Of a DNA stretch of 39,214 nt, positions 32,943 through 39,214 are shown in pieces. Positions within the stretch are counted from its first letter, which is position 1, and every line of letters starts with the position of its first letter. Position numbers and translations under genes: made by a program. The notes below the pieces were generated by a model that saw nothing but the letters and a program-made list of their open reading frames with translations, was not told where the DNA came from and made no database searches. Origin of the DNA: Burkholderia sp. SRS-W-2-2016 (GTDB taxonomy: Bacteria > Pseudomonadota > Gammaproteobacteria > Burkholderiales > Burkholderiaceae); NCBI RefSeq assembly GCF_001931485.1, contig NZ_MSDV01000044.1:1-39214 (forward strand). Direction: 5' to 3'.

Positions 32943-33677
32943 TCAAAGGCCATAGGACGCGCGTTCGGCGGCCTGCTTGTCCTGGAAGGTCTGCGCGGCC
33001 GCAGCGCGATCCTTGTCATCCTGGTTGGCTACTGACTGGTTCTGCGCATCATGCTGCTGCTTGCCGGCCGTCAACTGGATCAGGTCACTCATCTGGCTCG
33101 ACACGATATCCAGGTAGTGGGTCGTCATCTCAGCGGTTGCCTGCTGCGTCGGCGTGAGGGTCATCTGCGACTGCAGGTCCTGGCGGCGCCTGGCCAGCGT
33201 CTGGGCGTGTGTCATGACGTCATTGCCTGCTTGGAACAGCCGGGTGACCTCACTGTCGCGCTGGTTGTAGAGGGTTTTCATGTCGGCGAACCACTGTGCA
33301 TCTGTTTTGCCCGACCGGGAAATCAGGGTCTGGACGTGACTGACCCACTCGCTGCCGTGCTTGAGGTCGCCATACATGTCAGTCATGGTGCTGGCAAGCT
33401 GCCTGTACTTGCTGATGTCGCCCGTAATCTCATCGTACTGCGCCTTCATGGCTGCCGGATCGAGGTTCATCGACTGGAGCAGCTGGTTGGCCATCATCTG
33501 GTACTGGTAGACGATGTTGCTGTCCTGATAGATCTCGGTCTTGACGGCCTTCCCCGCGGTGATGATGTTCTGCCCGAGGTTAGCCGCGTCAATGACCGCG
33601 AACTGGGCGTACGCAGCGTGCGACGCACCGAGCGTCAGGCCTGCGGCAAGCGTCAGGCGTGCAAGGATTTTTTTCAT
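32943..33677 (-). CDS. TrbJ/VirB5-type secreted conjugation protein
   Basis: A 244-residue protein with a clear signal peptide (MKKILARLTLAAGLTLGASH, cleavage near AYA-Q) and a helical body with coiled-coil character (VYQYQMMANQLLQSM, ARRRQDLQSQM, HYLDIVSSQMSDLIQLT). This is the TrbJ/VirB5 layout, a minor pilus or pilus-tip component. Position between VirB4 and VirB6 agrees. AAGGA lies 8 bases before the ATG at 33677. The C-terminal half is rich in Gln, Asp and Ala. Confidence 0.87.
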   Translation of the reverse strand: MKKILARLTLAAGLTLGASHAAYAQFAVIDAANLGQNIITAGKAVKTEIYQDSNIVYQYQMMANQLLQSMNLDPAAMKAQYDEITGDISKYRQLASTMTDMYGDLKHGSEWVSHVQTLISRSGKTDAQWFADMKTLYNQRDSEVTRLFQAGNDVMTHAQTLARRRQDLQSQMTLTPTQQATAEMTTHYLDIVSSQMSDLIQLTAGKQQHDAQNQSVANQDDKDRAAAAQTFQDKQAAERASYGL

Positions 33678-33699
33678 CGTTGAATTCCTTTCGGGTCGG

Positions 33700-36162
33700 T
33701 CAGTCGAGAGTCAACATTTCGCGCACGTACGCCTCACGCCAGTCTGGTGCGCCGGACGCGTAGTGCCTGTCGAGCACCGCCTGCGCGCGTCCGTCCGAGC
33801 GCAGCACCGCGAGCGTTTCCTTCGGGAAGCTGGCCTGCAGCATGCGGGTCTGGTCAGGCGTCACCCACAGGTAATCGCGGTTCGGCACGGCGTTGGCCAG
33901 CATGTCGATCTGGTGCTCCGTCAGCCCGAACAGGTCGCGATACAGATGCAGGTTGTTCTTTGCATCCTTGTTGGGCAGATAGAAGATGTTGGGAATGTTC
34001 TCTTTGAGAATTTCAAAGTTCGGGATACGGGCCACCTGGGAAAGCGACTGCGTCGCGAGCAGCAGCGTCGCATTCAGTTTCCGGATCGTGACCGCCCAGC
34101 TTTCCAGACGCTGGTAGAAGCGCGGATACTGGAAGAAGAAGCCCGCCTCCTCCACTTCGATGACGGTGTAGCGCTTGCCGTCGAGCCACTGCGCGATACG
34201 GTAGAACGCGTAATCCATGAACAGCGCCGCGGCCACCGGATAGTTCTGGAACAGGTCGCCCATCTCGATCGAGATGTCGTCGGACAGCGAGAAGGCGTCG
34301 TCGACGTGATCAAAAAACCGGCCGTGCTTTTCGCCCTGGGACCAGACGGCGAGTCGCTCGCGCAGCTCGATCGGCAGCAGCGCATTGAGGTTGGACAGTG
34401 TCCAGAGATCGCGCGGGTAGCCCGTACCCAAGACCGTGACCTTCTCGAAAATCGTGCGCTGCTGTTGCGGCGAGCATCGGAAGTCATCGTCCTCGATCGC
34501 CATCTGTACCCACTCGGCGACGTACGGGAAGTGCTTTGAATCGTGCAGCAGCGAGAGCGGATTGACCGAGGTCCCGGCCTCAAAGCGCCCCGTTGCGTCG
34601 ACAAATCGTCCGCCCGCGAGCAGGGTCGGGATGCGGGTCGAGCGGTCCTTGTCGAAACGGATTCGCCGCGCCTTGTGGCGCCCGGTCTGGGAGACGAGGA
34701 AATTCAGGAAGATCGACTTGCCCGCGCCGATCGGGCCAATCACGATCGCGTGCGACTTGCCGCCCGGATGGTGCAGACTCACACGCTGCAGCGTCTTGTG
34801 ACGCGTCGGCAGCATCGTGAGCGGCCCGGTCTTCTCGCCCGACTGCTGCGTGAGCCACGTATTGACCGTGTCGCCCTCCGACACGCTGCGCACCGGCGCA
34901 ACGTCCGACACCGCCGGCGTTTCTACAAACTGCAACCGCCTCTGCTGGTCCCATCGGCCCGGCAACGTTGTCTGCCACGCGGCGAACAGATTGTCACGCT
35001 CGAGGATCACGCCGAAGCCTGCGTTGCCGATCCGGCCGATCACTTCGCGCGTGGCGTCCTCGCATTCCTCGACCGTATCGCCATAGACGATCACCGAGAC
35101 GTTCGCAAAGCCATACTGCTGCCCGTCCGCGACGAGTTTCGCCAGCGCTTTCTCCGCTTCGTCAGCGAGACGCTCGCGGCCTTCGTCGTTCTTCTGCTCT
35201 TCCTTCGAGAAGTACGCCTTGAGGATCGACCACGGATTGAACGCGGCGACCTTGTAGAACTTGCGGATCTTCTCGATGTACGCACTCGCCTTCGTGGTGT
35301 CCAGAAAGCGGAACATGACGCACACGTCGAGTTCCGCGTCGACTTCCGCGAGCACGTCCAGCGCTGCTTCCTGAAAACCCATCCACTCCTTGACGGCGAT
35401 GATTTTCGCGTACCGCTTGCCGTGAGCGGATTCGAACATCAGCGTATCGGCGCCGATCGTCACTTCGCTCTCGGTCAGGTGCGTGTCCAGCATCGTGACC
35501 GGATACCGCACGCGCCGCGGCGGCACGGACGGATTAGCCGCCTGATGGAGGAACGCGAGCGCGTTCTGCAACTGCAGGCGCTTCATCCTCAGTCGCGTGA
35601 CACCGCCCTTGAACGCATCGATCACGCCTTCGAACCGCTTGATGTCAGACGTCAGCCGCTCGATATCGAAGGCGAAGGCACTGCGCGCGAGCACCGAGTC
35701 CTTGATCGTCTCGAAGATGGCGAGCGGCATCGATTTGCCGCCCACCGTCATGTGATACGCGACCTTCTCGAAGATCTTGTTGACGCCGGTCTCGGGCGTG
35801 AAGGCGAGCGCGAGCGAATGCGTGTTGCGGAAATACCGGCCGCTCGCGACATGCGCGCGGTTGATTTCGTCGACGCGCGCGTCCATTGAGGAATCGAATG
35901 TCCCACCGATGTCCCCCTTGATGCGCCGGTGCGAGAGCTTCCACCACGCCGTGATCCGGTGGTCGAAGTTCTTGCAGGCGTGATCCAGGTTGTCGCGCGC
36001 CGCCGAAATATCGGAGGCGTTCGGGCTGTCGGCGTCAACGCCTTCAAACGTATAGACGGTCAGTAGCGACCCGTCCTTGTCGAGGATCAGTTCGGGCGTG
36101 ACCATCGTCGCCCACGGGGCGATTTCCTGGATCGAGCGGCGCTTCAGGCTCTTCTTCAGCAT
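33700..36162 (-). CDS. virB4: VirB4-type ATPase
   Basis: An 820-residue ATPase that powers pilus assembly and substrate transfer at the inner membrane. The N-terminal CagE/TrbE-VirB domain covers about residues 170-390 and the AAA-like domain the rest. Walker A is GPIGAGKS (476-483). The Walker B segment is TVIEVEEAGF (666-675), which has EVEEA where most members have a DE or DEA pair. ATQSL follows, the sensor of the family. The start at 36162 overlaps the end of virB3 by 7 bases. The length and order virB2-virB3-virB4 are normal. Confidence 0.95.
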   Translation of the reverse strand: MLKKSLKRRSIQEIAPWATMVTPELILDKDGSLLTVYTFEGVDADSPNASDISAARDNLDHACKNFDHRITAWWKLSHRRIKGDIGGTFDSSMDARVDEINRAHVASGRYFRNTHSLALAFTPETGVNKIFEKVAYHMTVGGKSMPLAIFETIKDSVLARSAFAFDIERLTSDIKRFEGVIDAFKGGVTRLRMKRLQLQNALAFLHQAANPSVPPRRVRYPVTMLDTHLTESEVTIGADTLMFESAHGKRYAKIIAVKEWMGFQEAALDVLAEVDAELDVCVMFRFLDTTKASAYIEKIRKFYKVAAFNPWSILKAYFSKEEQKNDEGRERLADEAEKALAKLVADGQQYGFANVSVIVYGDTVEECEDATREVIGRIGNAGFGVILERDNLFAAWQTTLPGRWDQQRRLQFVETPAVSDVAPVRSVSEGDTVNTWLTQQSGEKTGPLTMLPTRHKTLQRVSLHHPGGKSHAIVIGPIGAGKSIFLNFLVSQTGRHKARRIRFDKDRSTRIPTLLAGGRFVDATGRFEAGTSVNPLSLLHDSKHFPYVAEWVQMAIEDDDFRCSPQQQRTIFEKVTVLGTGYPRDLWTLSNLNALLPIELRERLAVWSQGEKHGRFFDHVDDAFSLSDDISIEMGDLFQNYPVAAALFMDYAFYRIAQWLDGKRYTVIEVEEAGFFFQYPRFYQRLESWAVTIRKLNATLLLATQSLSQVARIPNFEILKENIPNIFYLPNKDAKNNLHLYRDLFGLTEHQIDMLANAVPNRDYLWVTPDQTRMLQASFPKETLAVLRSDGRAQAVLDRHYASGAPDWREAYVREMLTLD

Positions 36163-36467
36163 GGCAGGTCCTGATCAAATCCATAGGGACGTTTGAATCG
36201 GGCCGAAAACTTCGCGGTCGGCACCGGCTCATACACGTCCGCGTAGCGGTTGTAGACGAGCATGACCTGCTTCCACCACGGATCTTTCGAGCTTTTCCAA
36301 CGCAACAGCCAGTGAACAGCGATGCCAACGACGAGGAAGGTCGGCGTCATGCTGGTGTAGCAGAGCAGCATGGTCATCGTGCCGTTGGCGATCGCGAGAC
36401 CGCGATCTGCCCCGCCCATCTGGCGAGGCAGTGAAAGCGACCGGCTTACGCGTGTGCGCTGACGCAT
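36156..36467 (-). CDS. VirB3-type inner-membrane protein
   Basis: A 103-residue protein with an N-terminal basic part (SRSLSLPRQMGGADRGLAIA), one or two hydrophobic segments (MTMLLCYTSMTPTFLVVGIAV, HWLLRWK) and a C-terminal tail with VYNRYADVYEP. This matches VirB3, which works with VirB4. It ends 7 bases inside virB4 and starts 6 bases after virB2. The start at 36467 fits the family. Confidence 0.88.
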   Translation of the reverse strand: MRQRTRVSRSLSLPRQMGGADRGLAIANGTMTMLLCYTSMTPTFLVVGIAVHWLLRWKSSKDPWWKQVMLVYNRYADVYEPVPTAKFSARFKRPYGFDQDLPC

Positions 36468-36473
36468 GTGAGC

Positions 36474-36866
36474 TCAGGTACAGGTGTAGGTGACGTGGAG
36501 GTGGTTCTTCACGATCGGAATTGCGCACGCGGCGAGCCCGAGCCCGACGAAGACCGTCGAAATGATCTTGCCGATCGTGCTTTCCGAGTTGCCGATCGCG
36601 ACGGCGCCGACGATGATCAGCACGATGCCAATGCCGTACAGCCAGGGGCCACTGATATAGGCCGAGATCAGACAGATGACGTCCGTGGCCGAACCGAGGT
36701 CGGTCAGGTCGGTGGCGGAGGCGAACGGCGCCAATGCGGCGAGCGAGGCGCCCACCAGAGTCGAACGCAGTTCCCGACGCGTCAGGAAGCGCGTCCAGAT
36801 CAGTCGGCTCAACGCTCGCGTGCGCTCGCGCGCGGTAGCGAGAAACTCGGGCAGATACTTCTTCAT
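36474..36866 (-). CDS. VirB2/TrbC-type major pilin precursor
   Basis: A 130-residue pilin precursor. The unusually long leader (about residues 1-50) is basic and ends with ALAPFASATDLTD, so the mature start is probably near residue 51. Two hydrophobic segments follow (WLYGIGIVLIIVGAVAIG and IGKIISTVFVGLGLAACAIP) joined by a short polar turn, as in VirB2 pilins, with cysteines in both segments. It lies 20 bases after virB11 and before virB3. GGAG lies 10 bases upstream of the ATG at 36866. Confidence 0.88.
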   Translation of the reverse strand: MKKYLPEFLATARERTRALSRLIWTRFLTRRELRSTLVGASLAALAPFASATDLTDLGSATDVICLISAYISGPWLYGIGIVLIIVGAVAIGNSESTIGKIISTVFVGLGLAACAIPIVKNHLHVTYTCT

Positions 36867-36886
36867 TTTGTGGCACTCCGATAGGG

Positions 36887-37933
36887 TTAAAAAACGCGGT
36901 TGAGAACGTAATCGCCGTCCCTGAAACCCTTGATTTCGAGGATTTCAGAAACGTGACGCAGCTCGCCTGTGCGGCGAAGATGAATGACGTAGTGGAAGCA
37001 GTCGGCCACCGCCTTGCGCATATCCGCCAGTTCCCACCGGCTGCCGGGCGGCACGCCGAGCATGGCGAGACTTTCCAGGCGGCTCAGCCCCCCACGCGCG
37101 TCGTTGGCATGGATCGAACCCATGCCACCGTCGTGACCCGTACTCAGCGCCTGGATGAAGTCATAGGCCTCGCCGCTTCGCACTTCACCGACGATGATGC
37201 GGTCGGGGCGGAAGCGCAGACACAGGGCGACGAGCAGCTGGGTCGTGACGCCCTTGTCGGGGTTTGAGAGCAGCCGCACACGATTGGGCGCGGTCAGCTT
37301 CAGTTCCATCGTGTCCTCGACCGTGATGACGCGTTCGTCCTCAGGAATCTCGGCATTGAGCGCGTTCAGCAGGGTGGTTTTGCCCGACGACGTGCCGCCG
37401 GCGACGAGGACGTTGCGGCGCGCCCGCACCATCGCGCCCAGCGCCTCGCGCAAGGCATCGTCCTGGATGCCCGGAGGGAAGAGATCGAGTTCCTTTTCCT
37501 TGCGGGCGTTCGCGAGCGAGAACGCACCCATGTTCACGTAGTCGTGAAGCGAGAGGTGCTTGTCGCGGTGCTTGCGGATCGAAAGCGCATTGCCGTCGAT
37601 CGCGGTTGGCCGCATCACTGATGCGATACGCAGATTCTTGTGGCCGGCGTTGATGATCCCCTGCGCGGTGCCAGCGACCGCCGACTTGTCGACCGATGCC
37701 GCCAGCGCGCTGATCGCGCCGTCAAGCACCGCTTCGTGAAGCGTGAGGTCAAGCCGATGCATCTGGCCGCGGCGCTCGATCCAGATGTTGTTGAAATCGT
37801 TGATCATGATTTCAGCAACGTCGGGCGCCTCAAAGCACTCGCGCAACGTACGCAGCGACTCGAAAAACATGCGGACCGCGCTCTCTTCGAGCGGGCGCAG
37901 TCTGAGCAGGGGATTGTCGGTAACCTCGGACAT
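36887..37933 (-). CDS. virB11: VirB11/TrbB-type secretion ATPase
   Basis: A 348-residue hexameric ATPase of the VirB11/TrbB family. The N-terminal domain runs to about residue 150. Walker A is GGTSSGKTT (179-187), the Asp box is VITVEDTMEL, the Walker-B-like segment is RIIVGEVRSGEA and the His box GHDGGMGSIHAN. It is the first gene of the operon in this window. VirB8, VirB9 and VirB10 would usually lie next to it, but to its right there is only a short divergent region and unrelated genes. AGCAGG lies before the ATG at 37933. Confidence 0.95.
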   Translation of the reverse strand: MSEVTDNPLLRLRPLEESAVRMFFESLRTLRECFEAPDVAEIMINDFNNIWIERRGQMHRLDLTLHEAVLDGAISALAASVDKSAVAGTAQGIINAGHKNLRIASVMRPTAIDGNALSIRKHRDKHLSLHDYVNMGAFSLANARKEKELDLFPPGIQDDALREALGAMVRARRNVLVAGGTSSGKTTLLNALNAEIPEDERVITVEDTMELKLTAPNRVRLLSNPDKGVTTQLLVALCLRFRPDRIIVGEVRSGEAYDFIQALSTGHDGGMGSIHANDARGGLSRLESLAMLGVPPGSRWELADMRKAVADCFHYVIHLRRTGELRHVSEILEIKGFRDGDYVLNRVF

Positions 37934-38202
37934 GCCTGCTATTGTTCAGGCTGGCCAGGCTTTGAAGCGGACCGAAAGAATGGTCAAATCCGCGAGCTTT
38001 CGAGTGAAGCTTCGTGCCGGATGTCGAAGACGATGGATACCTTGCCCACCCGGCGCTGCTTCCCGCCTTCCTGACTCCCGTCAGCCGGCTGACGGGTTTA
38101 ACCCTGAAAGCTCAAGAAAAGCGTATAGCTTTCGGATTAACCGCAGCTTGAAATTGTGGTATGTGTCTGCGGCGCAATTGCCTTTCCTATCATCAATCAT
38201 CG
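37934..38202. promoter_or_regulatory. Divergent control region of virB11 and the regulator gene
   Basis: This 269-base region must carry the promoter of the conjugation operon (leftward) and of the gene at 38203. It holds a perfect 20-base palindrome at 38077-38096 and the inverted repeat GAAAGCT (38106-38112) / AGCTTTC (38127-38133). Neither has an assigned protein. Confidence 0.55.
38077..38096 (+). repeat. Perfect 20-base palindrome
   Basis: CCCGTCAGCCGGCTGACGGG, followed by TTTAACC. It may be an operator for the divergent operon or, with its short T run, part of a terminator. Confidence 0.75.
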
Positions 38203-38667
38203 ATGGCAAGAACAATTCAGTTTTACACAAGCCAGCAGGCCGCTCGCGCCCGCCGCTCGAAAACTCTGCTGTTGCCCATGCTGCGCGCTCAGGCGGACGA
38301 AGTTTCCTTGCAGGTACACATAGCCCTCGACGCGATGCGGCGAAGCCAGGGCAACCTGAACGCTGCCCAGACGCTGTGCCCGGCCATGATCGTTGTGGGG
38401 CTACTCGCGGAAGCTGGATACGGCTCGGCGACGGTCGAGCAGATGCAGCACGCGGAAGAGGTGATCAGGTCGGCATTCGACTGCGGCCGGACCACAGGCG
38501 TGTGGATGCTTGACGATGACGGATTTGCGCAGTTCGCGACGATCGTGAGCACCTACGACCATCAGCTTCGGCGCGCGCCAGTTGCCGCGATCGCTGACGC
38601 TAGCGACAGGCTGGATCGTTTCCGCTCGGGCGAGACATTCGAGCAGACGGCCCGCAGGCGCGTCTAG
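38203..38667 (+). CDS. Hypothetical protein, often labelled Fis-family regulator
   Basis: A 154-residue protein beginning MARTIQFYTSQQAARARRSK, mostly helical (LLLPMLRAQADEVSLQVHIA, HAEEVIRSAFDCGRTTGVWM) and ending in RLDRFRSGETFEQTARRRV. From memory, similar Burkholderia proteins beside conjugation genes are labelled Fis-family regulators, but I see no clear helix-turn-helix. I chose the ATG at 38203 by that memory; no good Shine-Dalgarno site precedes it. It is divergent from virB11 across a palindrome region, which fits a regulator of the operon. Confidence 0.65.
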   Translation: MARTIQFYTSQQAARARRSKTLLLPMLRAQADEVSLQVHIALDAMRRSQGNLNAAQTLCPAMIVVGLLAEAGYGSATVEQMQHAEEVIRSAFDCGRTTGVWMLDDDGFAQFATIVSTYDHQLRRAPVAAIADASDRLDRFRSGETFEQTARRRV

Positions 38668-38723
38668 CGGCCAAGGCATCAACCGCGATAACCCGCGACA
38701 ACCCGAATTCGGGGGACAGGACA

Positions 38724-38831
38724 TGAGGGGAAAAATCGCTGACGGCGAGGCCCGCGACACGCTGATCATCTGGCTTCGCCGACGCATGAACGAGTTCGGC
38801 ATTGCTCTCGAAGCACTCCCTGAATCGGTCC
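38724..38831 (+). pseudogene. Truncated N-terminus of a small gene, possibly H-NS-like
   Basis: After AGGAC, ATG at 38724 opens a frame reading MRGKIADGEARDTLIIWLRR, RMNEFGIALEALPESVQ. This looks like the helical start of small Burkholderia H-NS-type proteins, but that is a weak guess. Past about 38830 the frame runs out of phase over the DUF799 sequence to the end of the window, so the original 3' part is gone. It is probably a fused remnant left by a deletion or rearrangement. Confidence 0.4.
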
Positions 38832-39214
38832 AGCATTCCGGTCGCGCTGATGGAGGAGACCTTCAAGCAGAACGGGCTGACCGCGCCGGCCGATATCGAA
38901 CAGGTGTCGCCGGCCAGGCTGCGCGAGATTTTCGGTGCGGACGCGGTGCTGTTTTCCAAGATCACGCAGTACGGTTCGGTTTATCGCGTGATCGACTCGA
39001 CCACGGTGGTATCCGCATCGGCGAAGCTGGTCGATCTGAAAAGCGGCGACGTGCTGTGGCAGAAGATTGCGACCGCCAGCGGCAACGAGCTCGGCGGCAT
39101 GTCGGTCAATGCGGGCGGCGTGATCGGCGCGCTGGTGCAGGCGGCGGTCAAGCAGGTTGCGCATTCGCTGTCGGACGAGAGCCATGCGGTCGCCGGCCTG
39201 ACCAGCGGCCGGTT
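38832..39214 (+). pseudogene. DUF799 (GNA1162) lipoprotein, 5'-truncated, runs off the window
   Basis: In one frame, open from 38790 to the window end, the sequence SIPVALMEETFKQNGLTAP, then VSPARLREIFGADAVLFSKI, TQYGSVYRVIDSTTVVSAS, AKLVDLKSGDVLWQ is a clear match to the middle and end of the DUF799/GNA1162 lipoprotein family. The N-terminal third, with its signal peptide and lipobox cysteine, is absent: upstream residues belong to a different gene. The frame continues beyond the window, so its 3' end is unknown. Without the lipobox it cannot be anchored as a lipoprotein. Confidence 0.8.

Noticed and set aside
33541..35889. Long plus-strand frames (332 and 448 codons) antisense to virB4 and trbJ
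   Set aside because: They mirror strongly supported conjugation genes and have arginine-rich shadow composition.
1..39214. CRISPR arrays, tRNA or rRNA genes
   Set aside because: I saw no regularly spaced repeats and no cloverleaf or rRNA sequence on either strand.

Overview
The window looks like an accessory region of a high-GC betaproteobacterium of the Burkholderia/Paraburkholderia group. This rests on recognisable protein families (IS66 and IS91-type elements, a DUF4400/TraD/TraI_2 mobilisation module, RIO1-like kinase, duplicated small bS21 genes, many short Burkholderia-type hypothetical proteins) and on GC-rich codon use; no search was run. It has the texture of a megaplasmid or genomic island: stress genes, decayed genes, insertion sequences and long non-coding stretches carrying diverged repeats.

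Layout. 1-786 holds no supported gene. 787-4878 is a stress block: a receiver protein and two small proteins on the minus strand, then manganese catalase, a YciE/YciF-type ferritin-like protein, a small minus-strand protein and two Hsp20 chaperones. 5344-7817 is a large PAS-PAS-kinase-receiver-receiver hybrid histidine kinase broken by two +1 frameshifts. 7818-16536 is a sparse region of small genes: four members of a small 'YRG...PLVYPH' protein family (one decayed), a 36-residue lysine-rich protein, an intact accessory bS21 with a TTG start, a RIO1-like kinase, a stand-alone receiver, an RsbRD-like kinase N-terminus and a ribbon-helix-helix protein. A second bS21 gene (16537-19278) is cut by a complete IS66 element with an exact 8-bp target duplication.

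19813-22002 is an IS91-type transposase plus tyrosine recombinase, abutting a truncated copy of a 110-bp repeat whose other copy lies at 8030. 22533-26604 carries cspA, a small protein related to one near the broken bS21, a second stand-alone receiver, and an ArsR/SRPBCC operon with a consensus promoter placed to give a leaderless mRNA.

27340-37933 is one long minus-strand operon for conjugation: VirB11, VirB2, VirB3, VirB4, TrbJ/VirB5, TrbL/VirB6, a TraI_2-like protein whose metal-binding residues appear lost, a TraD-type coupling protein, two unknown proteins and DUF4400. Genes for the outer core complex (VirB7-VirB10) are not in the window. Right of virB11 lie a palindrome-bearing divergent region, a hypothetical regulator, and a junction where a short gene start runs into the 5'-truncated middle of a DUF799 lipoprotein gene that leaves the window. 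Together these suggest a conjugative island eroded by deletion, transposition and repeat-associated rearrangement.
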